Shown here piece by piece: positions 1 to 13,110 of a stretch of 64,000 nt of DNA; positions within the stretch are counted from its first letter, which is position 1, and each line of letters opens with the position of its first letter. This stretch comes from Andrena cerasifolii (lineage: Eukaryota > Arthropoda > Insecta > Hymenoptera > Andrenidae), in assembly GCF_050908995.1 (NCBI RefSeq), contig NC_135122.1:14920501-14984500 (forward strand), written 5' to 3'. Below the pieces are notes generated by a model. That model made no database searches. It was not told the origin of the DNA and saw nothing but the letters and a program-made list of their open reading frames with translations. Made by a program: the position numbers and the translations under genes.

Positions 1-1327
1 AGTCTTATATTTCTTTTATCTTTTAGCCATAAATACTCGATGAAAGATCTATGAAAGTTAGTTTCGCTTGTTAGTTACGCGCGAATCTGGAGCAGTCTGT
101 AAAAATTACTAATTTAGTCTCGTCCCTACTAGTAGGATCCAGGTAGATCTAGATAAACGTTATCATTGTTGCCGAAAGATGTTATCTATGTTTGCTCGCA
201 CTTCGTCAGTCCGCAGCAATAGCACATGACATCATATTCGTACGAAAACTTAAGAAATAGTGAACTGCATGGAGAGCAAGCGTTCCCTTTCGCTGGTGCA
301 TGCACTTGATTGTGACTAAAAAGCGTTTCCACGAGCGACGGTAGTTTAATTATACTTTACTCATTAACCAAAGTCTCAGCGAGACGCGTTCAATTTTTAG
401 AAACACGGGATCCGCTGTTTAATCTGATTTTCTCACAGACCACTTTACAACTATTCGCGCACGCAGAATTACACACCAGTTTAATGAGCTTCCTCTTTAT
501 TATTAACAAATTTTAATTCGCTTTATTTCCAGAAACTTTTGCGACAAATTAATATTTCCTACAACGGGATCCCCGATAATTTACTTTCGTTCACCCCAAG
601 TTTGCAGCCTTCCCAGACTAACGTTTCAGTTTCGTACGTTCATTTCTGCACGGATTTTGCAAAAAGGAACCCTAAGACAGCCACGCATGAACGCTCAGTG
701 AATCGATGTCTATCTAAAACACGTTGAACGTGAAAAAAAAAAACACAATAGACAAGCAGAACGGGAGACCCGTATGCAAAATGATCTTCCATCCGAAACC
801 ACAGTTGCCTCTCAACTTGTTACTCGAAATCCAGTGTTTCTCAAGCTTCATTGTACCGCGACTACCATCCTCGGTACTTTATCGTGATAAGGTATCTCCA
901 AAGCCTACGCGATAAACTGTTAAGATACATTTACTATCACGCGAACATTAATACCCCGCAAAGGATACCCAAACTGCAATTCTTTCACTATTACGATGCT
1001 ACCAATATTAACAATTTATCTGCCACTCTCCTGTGCGCACCGGTTCACGATTCCCATCCATTATTAATCGCTAGACAAATATATCTATCGCCTACAAAAC
1101 TACACCCCTCAATGATCTCTGCTCCATTCACGCAGTTGTGAATGTTCTCAGGGAGAAATTTATAGCAACTCTCCTCGGAGACATGCCTCGGATAAAGTGT
1201 TAAAATAATGATGACCGAGCCCTTTGAAGTTTGAGAAACCCTGCCGCACTGACGTCTGGATTTGCATAGAATGTGGCGTTGCAAAATTCGTGCGGTTCCT
1301 AGCCGCAAGCCCAGTTCCGTACGGCAG
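1..1327. other. Non-coding left edge, probable intron of the LIM gene
   Basis: No reading frame here has coding character or plausible splice partners. The first supported exon of the downstream LIM gene begins at about 1328 in the middle of a codon, so this stretch is most likely intron, and the true 5' exons lie to the left of the window. Confidence 0.5.
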
Positions 1328-4300
1328 AAGCAATAACGCAGCGCGCATCTCTTCAGGAACCGATTGTTATCGAGAAAGCCGAGGGAGAGGAGGCGGCAGC
1401 AGCGATTTGCCAGCCGGGCCCGCCAGTCGAACACGCAGAGCACGAGGATAAGGAAGCGCTGATGAACGGGAAGATCGAGGCTTTCGAGGGACCGCCGCGA
1501 CATCCGATCCAGGAGTCGATCGACACGCACGATGCACCTGAGCGCAACGAGACCACGAACAACGTCCCTGCGCCGGAAAGACCGACGACCTTGGCCCTCG
1601 GCAACCAAGAAATCCCCATAATGCACGCGATGAACCTGCTCAGCCCTTTGTCGCCTATATCTAAACAGGTAACAGACCATCTCGATCCCATCTCGACGAA
1701 GTCGATAGAATTGAAGCGACGAGACACTACATACGTAGCCTCTTTCACTTCCATTTCGAGCATAAAATCTTGTACTTGCTGACCTGACGTTTCTATTTAA
1801 GCTCGGGCTGGCTTATCTTCGATGTAACCACTGATTGCTTGTTCCTTCTTTTCCGCGAATGTATTTCATCGGATTTGGAAGCGATGTATCGTTGGCGTTG
1901 CATGGTCTCTGTAAAATTGATGTTCTGTGGTGACAGATTCTGCCGCTGAACTTATCCAGTGACGAGGAAGTAGTGACAGGGCTGGCGTTTCATCTGGGAC
2001 CACCAACCAGCGTAGAACCCCCGAAGGAGAAACCACCACCGCCCCCAGTGGACGTTAGCGACGAGGAGAGCCTTCCGATAGAGCTCCTGAAGCGACTGAA
2101 CTCCACTCGCAGAATAAAGAAGGAGCTACGCACGAGGCGTTCTGATTTTCTTGGAATCGAAGGGGTATGACACCACTTTGCAGCAGTTTAATTGCGAGAG
2201 ACTAACCGCGTCCCGTGAAATACGAATGATCGTTGGGTTTAGCTCGTTGGAATGATCGGGGAACGTAGCCGCGCGTGATGTTCGAGGTTTTTCTTCCTGC
2301 GATAGAAGTCGACACTTTTTCCCTGGCACTTTCGTTTTTTTTCTCACGAGTTCCCACCTCCCCGTTGGCTTTCACTTGTTTCCGGAAGCTAATGTGTTCC
2401 GCGGCTGTTGGTACACCCGCGTTTAGCATGGCGAGAGATGGTATCGTCGGCGTAACATCGTTTAATGATATTAATTGGGGCACGTGAATGGATTTACGTA
2501 ACGCACAATCGCAACTATGTACGTCGGAACATCCAGGCGTGAATTTGCATGTTCGGTCGATTCACTTCTTCCAAAGAAAGGGGCATTCTCGAATACAAAA
2601 TAGCGAAGTAGGAAGGCGCATGTGTTGAATTCGAGGAATTATTCAGACATTCCACCATCGCGATGCAAGCATTGCACGAAATCATTCATCGCAAAATCAG
2701 GATGCCATTATTCAAGCCTTCTGAACGGCTCTGTAGATGCCATTATAAGAAAACACCAAGTAGTATTCTAACTCCACTCGCGTCTACTTGCTAGCGAAGT
2801 ATCAGGCTCCAAGGAATCTAGATTATATGTAACATTCCCCCCAACTATTTCAAACGCGATTCTCACCAACGCCCTGCGCCTCCCTCTCTGGCAGATAAAC
2901 GACGACGAACTAGAACGCGAGCTGACTCTGACGAAGCCACCAGACATGGCAGCGATCCTCGCCGAGGAAAGGCGCATCGAGCAGCTTCATCGCCGCTCCT
3001 ACGACACCGACAGCAACTACGAGCAGGACTCCAGCCACGAAAGGGACTCGGGGGTCGAGCTGGGCCATGCCGAAGACTGGGCCAAGCAGCCGGTCAGCCC
3101 AGACATGTCTCAGCACAGCCGACAGAGCAGCGAGCCGTTCGGCGCCAGCGTCACTTCCTCCGAAGAGGACGAGATCACGAAGAAGGAGAGGGAGATCATC
3201 GAGGTTCTCGAGAAAGAGGAGCAGTGGCGGTACGGCAACAATCGTGAGATGAACAGGTAGGAGTTTTCCGTGGGCAATTTCTATGGAGGGTTAGCGTTCT
3301 GTCTATCGACTCGAGGCTCGATTCTCCTTGCTTCTCTCTCTCTCTCTCTCCCTCTCTGGATCGGTTGTACATTTCCTCTTGAATTGTTAGCCATGGGATC
3401 GGGGTAACGTTACTTTCACTCCTCTGTATTCTGTTTCGGGCTTTCTGGTATTTATTCACGCGGCTCTTAGGTACTCGCACTGTTATCTCTATGGCCGTTC
3501 ACCACACAACTGTTTCGAAGTAACGCGTGCCTCACTTCTCTTTAACTTCTGCTGGGCGCCTGAACGAGCACCCCCGTTGTAAAACCGTATAGTCCAAAAG
3601 CCGCCACTTCGAAGATGTCACTTCTGTAAACTCACGCGTCTGTATTTCAAATCTACCGCTGTACCGTTCCGTTTTGGCTGTGCATTATATATGCAGACTC
3701 CTCGATGGTCTGCAGAGATTGCTCCCAAGGGATGCGCTTCTTTTGAAGTACAGCTTGCGGACTCGTGAAACTCGCGAACTGGCAGCTTCGATCACAGCAG
3801 CGATGCATCCATTTATCTCTAAGCGTGCCTTGTATGTATATATATATATATAAAATTATAATGATTCTGTATCTCGGGAACAATGTACAAACGGTTATGA
3901 ATAAAATAAACACTTTTACCTTTGAACGTATGGTTCTTTTCTGACGCTTTTACACTATCGCTGTCGCTGTCGCTACGTTTCGTTCCTCTGTCTCAGCCGA
4001 GCTGACTATCTCAATGCTAGCCTGTATATAGATAGACCAATAAATAAAAAAAAGAACAAAAAGCGACAGGAAGCCCGTTTAATCGAGTAACCAAGAAATT
4101 CATGACAAAACAGTGACTTGGGGGAGAAATTGGCGCACAAGCTGCGCGAGCTCGAGGAGGAGAAGATGGAGCTGGAGCGGGAACGCGCCCAGGAAGCTGC
4201 CCTTCGCCGACAGGAAGAGACGCTGCGGAAGAACGAAGAGAACATACGCAAGCAGGAGGAGATGATGCGCAAACAGCAAGAAGAGACCGCCAGGCAGCAG

Positions 4301-7300
4301 GAAGCGGCGCGTGCCGAGGCTGACGCGAAACGCGCCGAGGAGAAGAGGCAAGAAGAGGAGCTGAGAGCGCAGGCGGAACAGTTGAGGATCCAAAACGAGA
4401 TCGAGGAGGAGCGGAGGGTGGCCGATGCTCGTCGCAAAGAAGAGAAACGCATCAGGGCTATGGAAAGTCAAATTCGCGAGCAGGAGGTACTACAATTTTG
4501 TTTTCTCTTAATTCCCCGGTCTGTTTGGTTTTGAAAAGCATTGCGGACAAGTGTAAAGTTGAGAGACTTTTGGTTTTCTGAGGTGTTTTGAAGTTTGTTG
4601 GCGTTGTTGTGTGACATCTGGTGGAATTAAGTTAAGGGTGGCAGGGGACAGACGGAGTAGAATGAATTTCAATTCCATGAGTTTCAAAAGAGGCTAACAT
4701 CCCCCATTATTAGCTGGCGTCTATTATGAGATACTGGTATTAACAATAGTTTCATGCAGAATGCCTTTTACCTTCTTTTAACCAACCGCCACAAAGGTTG
4801 CGCGGCGAAATAGGATCTGTGAAAGTGGCCAATCTTTGGTTTGGAAGAGTTTGCACGTAGACGTAGGTAGTTCGTGTGCATGTTGTAAATTATGATTATA
4901 CTGCACCGCAAGCGCTAACGGGAGTGTCGTTGATAATTATTCGCAGAACGGAGCATTGGTTGGTGCTGGGTTGAACGATCAAGAAGACGAATTTGCTTCT
5001 GGGGTAAGGGAACATTATCTGTTACATTTTCACGGTGCTCACCTCTACAAAGAGGTGAGGCGACTATCAGGTTCAGAATACAAACTTTTCAACTACATCC
5101 ACATTGCTGATTCGTTAAAATGATTCGTTAAGCATAAGCTAGACCGAAGGTGTACAAACTTCTGGCATAAGAGATTCAAAAGAGTGACAGCTATTGTAAA
5201 GAAGAGAAGTTGAGATCGCTAGAACGTATAAAGTATCAGTGTGCCACAGTATGAATTTTCTTCGAGCAGGAAGTCCTAAGAGTGGAAAGAGAACTGCTCC
5301 AATTGGAGCAAGAAGAATTGAAACGACAACGCAACAATCTGGCGTATCGGGAACAGAAGCAACTGAAACTGGCGGAGCAGCTGCAGGAACAATGGAAGTC
5401 GTTGCAGGACGTCGCGAACAGTTCTGCGAACAACATCCAACAGTACAAGAATCAGGTGCCAGTGAATTACAGATCGTCGATGCCGAATCTTCAGCTTCAG
5501 GACGTGCAAAGAAGAAGACCTCCGCCACCACCGATACCACCAGCGAAGCCATTGCGTTTGATAGAGCAGAGGCAAAGGGACGTCACTATCAGGTAATTAA
5601 ATTCCACTCCATCCATCTGCACTTTGAATGCCTGTATCTTGAAAGACGGCTGATTCAGCAAACAGTGACGGAGTTCTCCTTTCGCAAGGAGACATCCTAT
5701 GCACGTCCTCAAACTGCAACGGGACATCGTTATGTCAGCCTTCAAATAGCGCTTGCCAGCAGGAAATGCAAATTAGAGTCGGAATATAGTACCATTAATT
5801 GTGTCGCTTAATTTCCTGCTGGAGCTTTCCGCTTTGTTGAGTCTGATGTAACATTTTCTGCCAGGTCGATACGTAGCATCGGTTGCTCCAGTCTTCGCTG
5901 GGAATTCGATCATTCTTAATGTTGAAACTGTTCAACTGCACCGTAGTCGGTAGTTTGATTCTCTGCAGCTCGATATTCTCATTCAAGGAAAGAGGATTAC
6001 ACCGAGTATAACTATTAACATTTCCCATCGAGGAGCTGTAGTTTACGAGCGTGTGTGTTTGTGATTAAAAAAAAAAGTACTGAGTGAAAAAGAGCGATAG
6101 CAGCGGAGGCCCACGCGAAGCATGGACTAATTAAGCGGCGATTCGTTAAAATGAACAGGAACAGCAGGATACCGTCCGCGGATTCGATTCCGCAGCAAGT
6201 GGACGCGCCCCTGCGACACAGTGCGTCAGTGACGACGCTTTCGAGCCACGCTGGTCAACAGATGAGCAGACAGACGTTGCAGGCGCTCAGTGCAGTTCCT
6301 CGGCCACGAATCGTTCAAAGTGACCAGTGGGTCCAACGAAGGAAAAGCGACGTGCCACGAGGCGCTCATGATCTGAACTACCAACATTGGCTCATTCAAG
6401 TGAGTATCATAATTGATCGAGTGAAAGGATAGCCGATGTGAAGCGAAATAGTAGCATCGGGTTATACATAGATTTGTTCGCAAGAGACCATCTCGCGCGT
6501 TACAACCCAGTAATAAAGATAATGATCCATTTTGCTGACACTGTGATGTGATATGTTGCAGGAAGCGGAGCAGAGAAGAATTAGCGAGAAAAATCAGCGA
6601 TCACCGGCGCGGAAATCTCAAATGCACGTAACAGGAACGTCTGTTCCTTATATCACGACACCGACGAGGACGGACAGCAAGCCATTGCCCGACTCTATTA
6701 TACAAACTCTTACGCAAAGAGTGCAGAACAGAGCGCAGGAGAAGCCTCTTCCGCCAAGAAGAAGGTTGGTGCTCGGACATGAATTTTCAATAGTCCCTTG
6801 CGCGTGTGTTTATATCTGGCGCGAATAAATAGCTGATGTTACTTTACGTGAGAATCGAATGGGGAATGAAAAAGGGCATTTGTGCTTTCAGATTAGAACA
6901 CAGCACGAGTCACGAGCATCTTTCCGCGTTGCAGCACCAATCGCCGCAGCATGTCTTGCAGCAACAGAAACCTCAGCAACCATCGCCAATAAACCCCGAG
7001 AACCAGGAGAAAATGTTGAGTGTCAGTGGGAAAAAGAAGTGCTCGCATTGTGGCGATGAATTAGGTATGGATCAAAGAAAGAAACCTAAATGCTAATAAA
7101 TGCAATAGAATTCTCATAGAGTGAACAATTTAGAAATCTACCGTGATAACAAGAATATTCTTGAAATTGGCCGCGACGGGACATCAATTACTGGACAAAG
7201 TTAACGTGAAAGTGGGAAACTTAGAGCACGACTCAACTCGACACTTGTATTACTTTTTCAATAGAGCTGTTGAACGAGTAGTCGTATCAGCTGTTCCGAA

Positions 7301-8099
7301 GAAAAGAGGTTGAATTATTTATATAACTCTCGGGTGTTTCTTTATTGTTCTGTCAGGTCGAGGCGCAGCGATGATCATCGAAAGCCTGCGACTGTTCTAT
7401 CACATGGAGTGTTTCAAATGCTGCGTGTGCCACGTGCGACTGGGCGACGGATTAATGGGAACAGACGTGCGTGTGCGGAATCACAAGCTTCACTGCCATA
7501 ATTGCTACTCCAGTGACGACGGTACACTTCATTTGTACTATTAATACTTAAGATTCAAATTAGGCAAACGTCGATGATTTCCCAGTGAAAAACGTATTTC
7601 CATTTCTCATCTCTGCTCTCTTAAGTACCCTCCTGAAGTCACTATGGAATCACAAAAGTTTTGAGACATGATATTTCGTACAACGCCTTGGGTGTCCATT
7701 GAAAATCTGCTTGAACTTTTCGCGCAAATCGTATTCTCTTCGTCAAGAGTCTCGAAATGTACCGATACTGAGATTCAAGTAGGGCAACTGCAGTAATAGT
7801 AGTTAATTCTTGTCGCGTCGTTAACATCAATTTCAGTTGTCATCTGCCCCTGTTACGGGCCATTGATCACCCACCACATTGCGTAATTGGTCAGTTGATC
7901 AAATAAAAAAGAAGCTTGTTATGATGCTCTACTATTTCTTCCGATAAGAAGCCTTTCGCAATCAATCTTGCTCTTTACTTAGACCGCCATTAGGGGTCCT
8001 GATCTCGCTGACCCGCTATTCTTACGTTCACGCTGCATATTCCTTGTTTCAAACGATCACAACGTTAATGTTTCAGGTGTCAAGTTCAGTTGCGTGTGA
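1328..8099 (+). CDS. smash: LIM-domain scaffold protein, Smallish/LMO7 family (5' partial)
   Basis: Exons read by splice sites and phase: 1328-1668, 1937-2164, 2895-3256, 4114-4486, 4947-5003, 5270-5592, 6159-6399, 6562-6764, 6892-7064, 7357-7521, 8077-8099; about 828 residues visible, stop TGA at 8097-8099. The first part is acidic and proline-rich. Exons 4114-4486 and 5270-5592 encode a long Glu/Arg/Gln coiled coil that ends in a proline run. The last part holds one LIM domain, split over 6892-7064 and 7357-7521, with the zinc-ligand pattern CSHCGDEL, then HMECFKCCVC, then HCHNC. The final 23-nt exon adds the C-terminus VKFSCV, which fits a class I PDZ ligand (S/T-x-hydrophobic). Drosophila Smallish is an adherens-junction LIM protein that binds Bazooka/Par-3 and shapes epithelia; that role is inherited from the family. 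No PDZ or calponin-homology domain is visible, unlike vertebrate LMO7. The start codon lies outside the window or in an unrecognised exon. Confidence 0.8.
3332..3358. repeat. CT microsatellite in a LIM-gene intron
   Basis: A run of TC dinucleotides (TCTCTCTCTCTCTCTC) followed by CCTCTCTGG, in the intron between 3256 and 4114. Confidence 0.8.
3836..3854. repeat. TA microsatellite in a LIM-gene intron
   Basis: Uninterrupted TA dinucleotides within the same intron. Confidence 0.8.
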
Positions 8100-9040
8100 G
8101 ACCACGGGACAGTGGCGAATGGGACCACGCTGACTAACTTGAATATAGCATCTTCCGGCTATATTTTATAAGTTATAGTTGACCATTTAGCTGCAGGCAA
8201 CACGCGACCGTGACACCGACAGATTTCCCATTTTCCTGTACATATATACTCTGACAGACGGATCGGACGAAAAGAATATGGAAAAAAAAGTCTCCGTTTA
8301 CGCATGTACGTAGGTATTCTTTGCACTCTAACAATCGGAAGTGGAGTATCGAGATATTGGTTAACGCCGATTTCTTTTCATCGACTAACCGTAGGAAGTA
8401 CACAGAGAACGTGCGATGTAAATAAAACGTGTATTTATGTAATTAGCATAAAAATAGGGAACCTAACGAGAAAAAAAAATCGCGAGACACTTGTTGTCGG
8501 CCATTAAAAACGCGCGTTGACGAGTGGATTTAGCATAATATCGGCCAAGAACGGGTTCATTGTATATTTTTGTATTATAGTTATCCCGTGGTATTTATGA
8601 GACATCCCTGATGCGTGACGGTTATAATATAAAGAAACCTTCTCTCCCATTCCCTTTTCCACTGTTTCTCTTCCCCCTTGGAGCCTCCCCCAAATGCTCT
8701 CGAATCGTTTAAATCAAATCGAAATAATCGCCTCCCCTCCCATGTACGAAGATCGTTTAGATTCTAAGTTCGACTACTACGTGCAGTGGTTAACCGTAGT
8801 TGTACGCGGAGCTGCGACTTTCAAAATGCGAGTTCTCATTTTCTTTCCATTCTTCGTCGAACGATCGATGCGTCGCGATTGTGACGATGCCCAAGTTTCT
8901 CCTTCTGATCGATGATAAATCCGTCGTGTTGTGCATCCGTCATCTCACCGGAGATGCACAGTTACTATTGTGAAATATTGTATGATACGTGTCTCGCGTT
9001 GTATCGCAACATGTAATTTTATATTATCGAGAATAAATGT
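8100..9040 (+). other. Probable 3' UTR of the LIM gene with two poly(A) signals
   Basis: AATAAA hexamers occur at 8421-8426 and 9032-9037, downstream of the TGA at 8097-8099. Either could end the transcript. No other gene is seen in this stretch. Confidence 0.45.
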
Positions 9041-11212
9041 TTATTATAGCGACCAGAGACTACACCCTCTCATCGATTTCTAGTAACGCGAATATCCTTC
9101 GTTTACAGCAACGTGACACCGATCCCGGGGTTAATTACACGGTAATTTACGCCCTTAATTGCGCGGCAGGAAATGGAATGCAAATAAATGCGCGAGTGTT
9201 TTGTTGTCCGACAGAGAATTGCCCGTGATACATGGATGGAATATATTTAGCAGCTTCGATTGGAGCGATCTCACTCAGCAGTTAAAAAGAGACCGATGAC
9301 GTCGGGAAAGGAGAAGCCAGAGGTCGTCGAGCATCGAAGTTTCAGATACCCTAACGCACCCTGATGCACTTGACAGTATAATTTATTCGTCACGAGTCAT
9401 CAATGTCACCTCATTGAACGCAGTAGTTGCAATGGAAGATTGAAAAAAAAAAAGACAATCGTTTTACATACCATGTTACGATGCACACTGAACTGCGCCA
9501 ATAATTCCGCGGTACAGGGGAATTAGGAGCGCAAATATTATAGTGTAAAGAAATAGAGCGTAATGCACGTGCACACACATATAGGAAAGCCGATATATCC
9601 GTTTCGCCGCACCCTACTTCCTTGAAAACAATTAATTCTAGGTCGAGTTGCATAATCGTGAAAAAATTGTCGCCGATGAGAGAGGCCGAATCGGTAGCTG
9701 GAACCACGTCAGGGCCCGTCACGCGGAATTGAGTTACCAGCCACCTCTCCGCCCGCTTTATCAGTTTCAGTAATTCGAGCATCTGTCCCTCTATTAATAG
9801 GTGATCGTTACTAGGGCCTGTGCGAAATGCACGGGGATGCATCGCGGAACTGCGAGAATCGCGACACGTGTACCGTGTTTCCGCGATCTCTTGATAAATC
9901 AAACATCGTGTCTCTATTCGCGTTACTTGCGACAGACACTCACGGAAATCCATTGAAGTAGTTTTCACTGTTATTGGGGATAGTGATCCCTTGCCTCACA
10001 ATTTCTGGTTGTGACGATTAATATTGGTGACGCGACATTAACTTGCGTGTCTCTAAAAAGGATCTGCAAACTTAGAGATTCGTCGATGCGACAGCTTGGA
10101 GGCTTATTGGACGACACTAAAGGATTTGGTTGCGGGAACTATAATCGCGTGTCAGCTTTAAGGAAGAATGTGAGAAACGTGGGAAACTGTTTCTTACGCA
10201 TAATGGAAGAACACTGTATTGCAATTGGGATGAATTAATTGAATCGACAGCTCGGAAAGCTTCATGGGTCCTGACACTATCTGAATTTTTTGCGTTGGCT
10301 TGTTACTTCAGTTACTAAGTAATCATCACAGTTGACGTAATTCCTTCCATTGGATTTACAAAGATGAAAATAGTCTGACACGTGAAAACAAATCGTACAC
10401 CATGAAACGCGGCGATCGCGTCGGTGTTGTTAGGATTCAAGATTAGCTGTTTATAGTCCGAATAGTCGGAGCTTATTCCTTCGTGCTCACCCGCCTGATA
10501 TATTTTCGCTGAGTCCCCCACTGGTAAGTACTGAGTAACATTTCTCCGCAATCTCTCGGCATCGTTACGCAGCGCGCGTGCATAAAACACGCGCGTGTCC
10601 TCAGCTCGTTAAACACCAACAATACGAATCTCGAACTGGAGCGTAGCACCTCGAGTCGCCTAGATCGTTGTCGAGCAGAAAATTATTAACCCGCTGAATA
10701 GATAATCGATTCGATACGATACTTTACACGCAGCCGTGACTTTTTAATTCTCTCAAGTAACTCGCCACAGGTCGCCCCGCGATTGGCAGAGAAATCAACC
10801 GCGTACAGAATTTCGTGAAATTACACTTTGGAATATTCCTTGCTGCTATCGTGTCAAAAGAAGGCGCTATCAAAGAAGTAAACTTTGGGATAAGTGGAAT
10901 GATTGCTGGAAAGATACCACGCGACCTCGGCAACGAAACTTCGAATTCGAATCGATTCGCGCTCACGTAATGTCTAATGAATGTTAGCTGTTAGGGGAAA
11001 GTGATCCACTTTTAGGAACCCTCGCGTGCCACGAAATTACTCGTCCTGTCGAATCGCTTTATCGGCGTCGTTAATTCGGGTACTCTCTATTAATAGGCGC
11101 ACACCTGCTTTGGCATGCTTCAAATTCAAGCGCTATCGAACGACGGGAAACGAGCTACTTTTTTTCGATAACACGCTGTACGTCTCTAACCAACATCGAA
11201 ACGAGTATTTAA

Positions 11213-11638
11213 AGGGTAACGCCGCGATAACTTTGGAGGTGATTTTAAATTTCGTGAGATTAGAAATTCACGAACTTTATTAAAAATGTAACATAAGGTT
11301 CTTATGATATGTATAAAGGAGAAGCAAAAAACATTTTTTCGGGTTTTTTTAACAAAAAATGGCGGCACTTTCCACGCTGGATTTATTTACGCCCGCACCG
11401 TTGGATCTAGAACAAAATGACAAAATGTTTTGTAATCTACACACTAAATCTAGAAAAGTTCCTAAGATTTCGAGAAATATTGATTTTTGAAGGAACGACG
11501 ATAATTCATGATGATAAGAGAATTCAAAAGTTTGCCATAAGAACTATATGTTACAGTTTTAATAAATTTCAGGAATTTCTTTAAAATCATCTCCAAAGTT
11601 ATCCCATCACTTTTGGCCTATCATCGTGGCGTCACCCC
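11213..11638. mobile_element. MITE-like element flanked by TTAA, piggyBac-like target site
   Basis: The left end reads AGGGTAACGCCGCGAT and the right end is its imperfect reverse complement, ending GGCGTCACCCC. Both sides are flanked by TTAA (11209-11212 and 11639-11642). A second inverted block, AACTTTGGAGGTGATTTTAA on the left and its near complement at 11582-11602, supports a common origin of the arms. There is no transposase frame inside. TTAA target sites are characteristic of piggyBac elements, but TTAA is common in this DNA, so the family is tentative. Confidence 0.5.
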
Positions 11639-12746
11639 TTAACAAAGTGATCCAACCCTTAACTGCGAAACCCTTCTAAATAATTCCTTACAACAGCCAC
11701 TGCTAAAGTCGACCGCGACCTATTTAAGAATTGCATATCAAGTCGTTACATTCCACAGAATATATATTCCTACAATCTTTGAAAGCATCAAAAAGTATAA
11801 ACAAAGCTACAAAATTCTCTCTTTGAATTTTAAAGCTTTCCGTAATTCTATTTTCAATATCGTACCGCTTGAAAAGGAGTAGAAAATTCGTAAGGGAATC
11901 CGATATCTTTTACTATGTATGGCACAACTTTGTTCCATTTTTATGCAAATAATGTTTAGACGAACTAAAACTCGTTGTAGATACGGGAACAAGAAGTAAC
12001 TAGCGTGAAAGTATCGAACGACAGGAATTCCGATGCTTTTGACCACGCGAGAGGATACGGTCGAACTCTGGTTCATCGATAATCCAGTTAGAAGTTTTGC
12101 GGCGAAAAGTAGTAGTTGCTTGACGCGTTGTGTGCGCGCATTGATCTAACCACACAACCGTTGTTACTTGTCAAGGAACCACGACATGCCCCGTAGCGGT
12201 TAACGAGAGCCCTGGAGGCCAGGCTTGGTTACATTGCGAGGGTAACAAGTTGGCTGAGCATATGATTAATGCACAGCATACAGTGGACATTAATTTTACA
12301 TTTAATACGTATCATCAATGCCTAAGAAACTGTTCCTTCCCTTCAATTTCCCGTTCCTCTATATTCTATGCGGGAAGCTGTGCGCGTGACTCCGCGCACA
12401 TTAATTACTGCTCCGACTTCCCCTCTTTCATCAAGTCATTACTATGGTTATTCTGATGTCGTGGGAGTTAATTGTCGCGTATGATTAACATAAAACTGCG
12501 CGAAGGATATCTGTATCACAGGCAAATAATCGATGAGGTGTACAATATCAGTGTACAACACATAACAGAGGACACAAAGAAGAATTTGCAAATATATTTT
12601 AGAGATCACATCCTGATGCTTTGTCACACATTGCGGAAACTTGACTGTAACGACCATTAGCACCTTCAAAACGCTGAATTTAAATTTTTCGAGAACAGGA
12701 AGAAAATAACACCACCTCCGATTAAACTATCAAGCTGCTAATCCAC

Positions 12747-13110
12747 TTAAGGAGTTATGCCTAGTCAGCTTTCGAAAAGGAACGCGATTTTCGGGAATTT
12801 TTTGTGGAATATCTACTGTATATTTTTTTACAACTATTCGCTTATTTTAAAAGTACATATATGCAGCAACTCTCAGTAATTTTGTTATAAAAAAATATTA
12901 AAAAATGAACGAATGACAACCATTCTCGCGGAATGGCTGTTACTCGTTTATTTTTTAATGTTTTTCAATAATAAAATTACTGAAAGTTTCTCCATACATG
13001 TACTTTCAAAATAAGCGAATAGTTGTAAAAAATCTACAGCAGACATTCCACAAAAAATTCCCGAAAATCGCGTTCTTTTTCGAAAGCTGACTAGGCACAA
13101 CCCTTTAAAG
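12747..13110. repeat. Long imperfect palindrome (foldback/MITE)
   Basis: The sequence from 12747 inward, including GCCTAGTCAGCTTTCGAAAA and GCGATTTTCGGGAATTTTTT, is repeated in reverse complement ending at 13110. The two arms of about 165 nt match by eye at close to 90 percent, meeting near 12,928 in the short palindrome around CCATTCTCGCGGAATGG. There is no coding capacity. A transcript across it would form a long hairpin. Confidence 0.8.
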
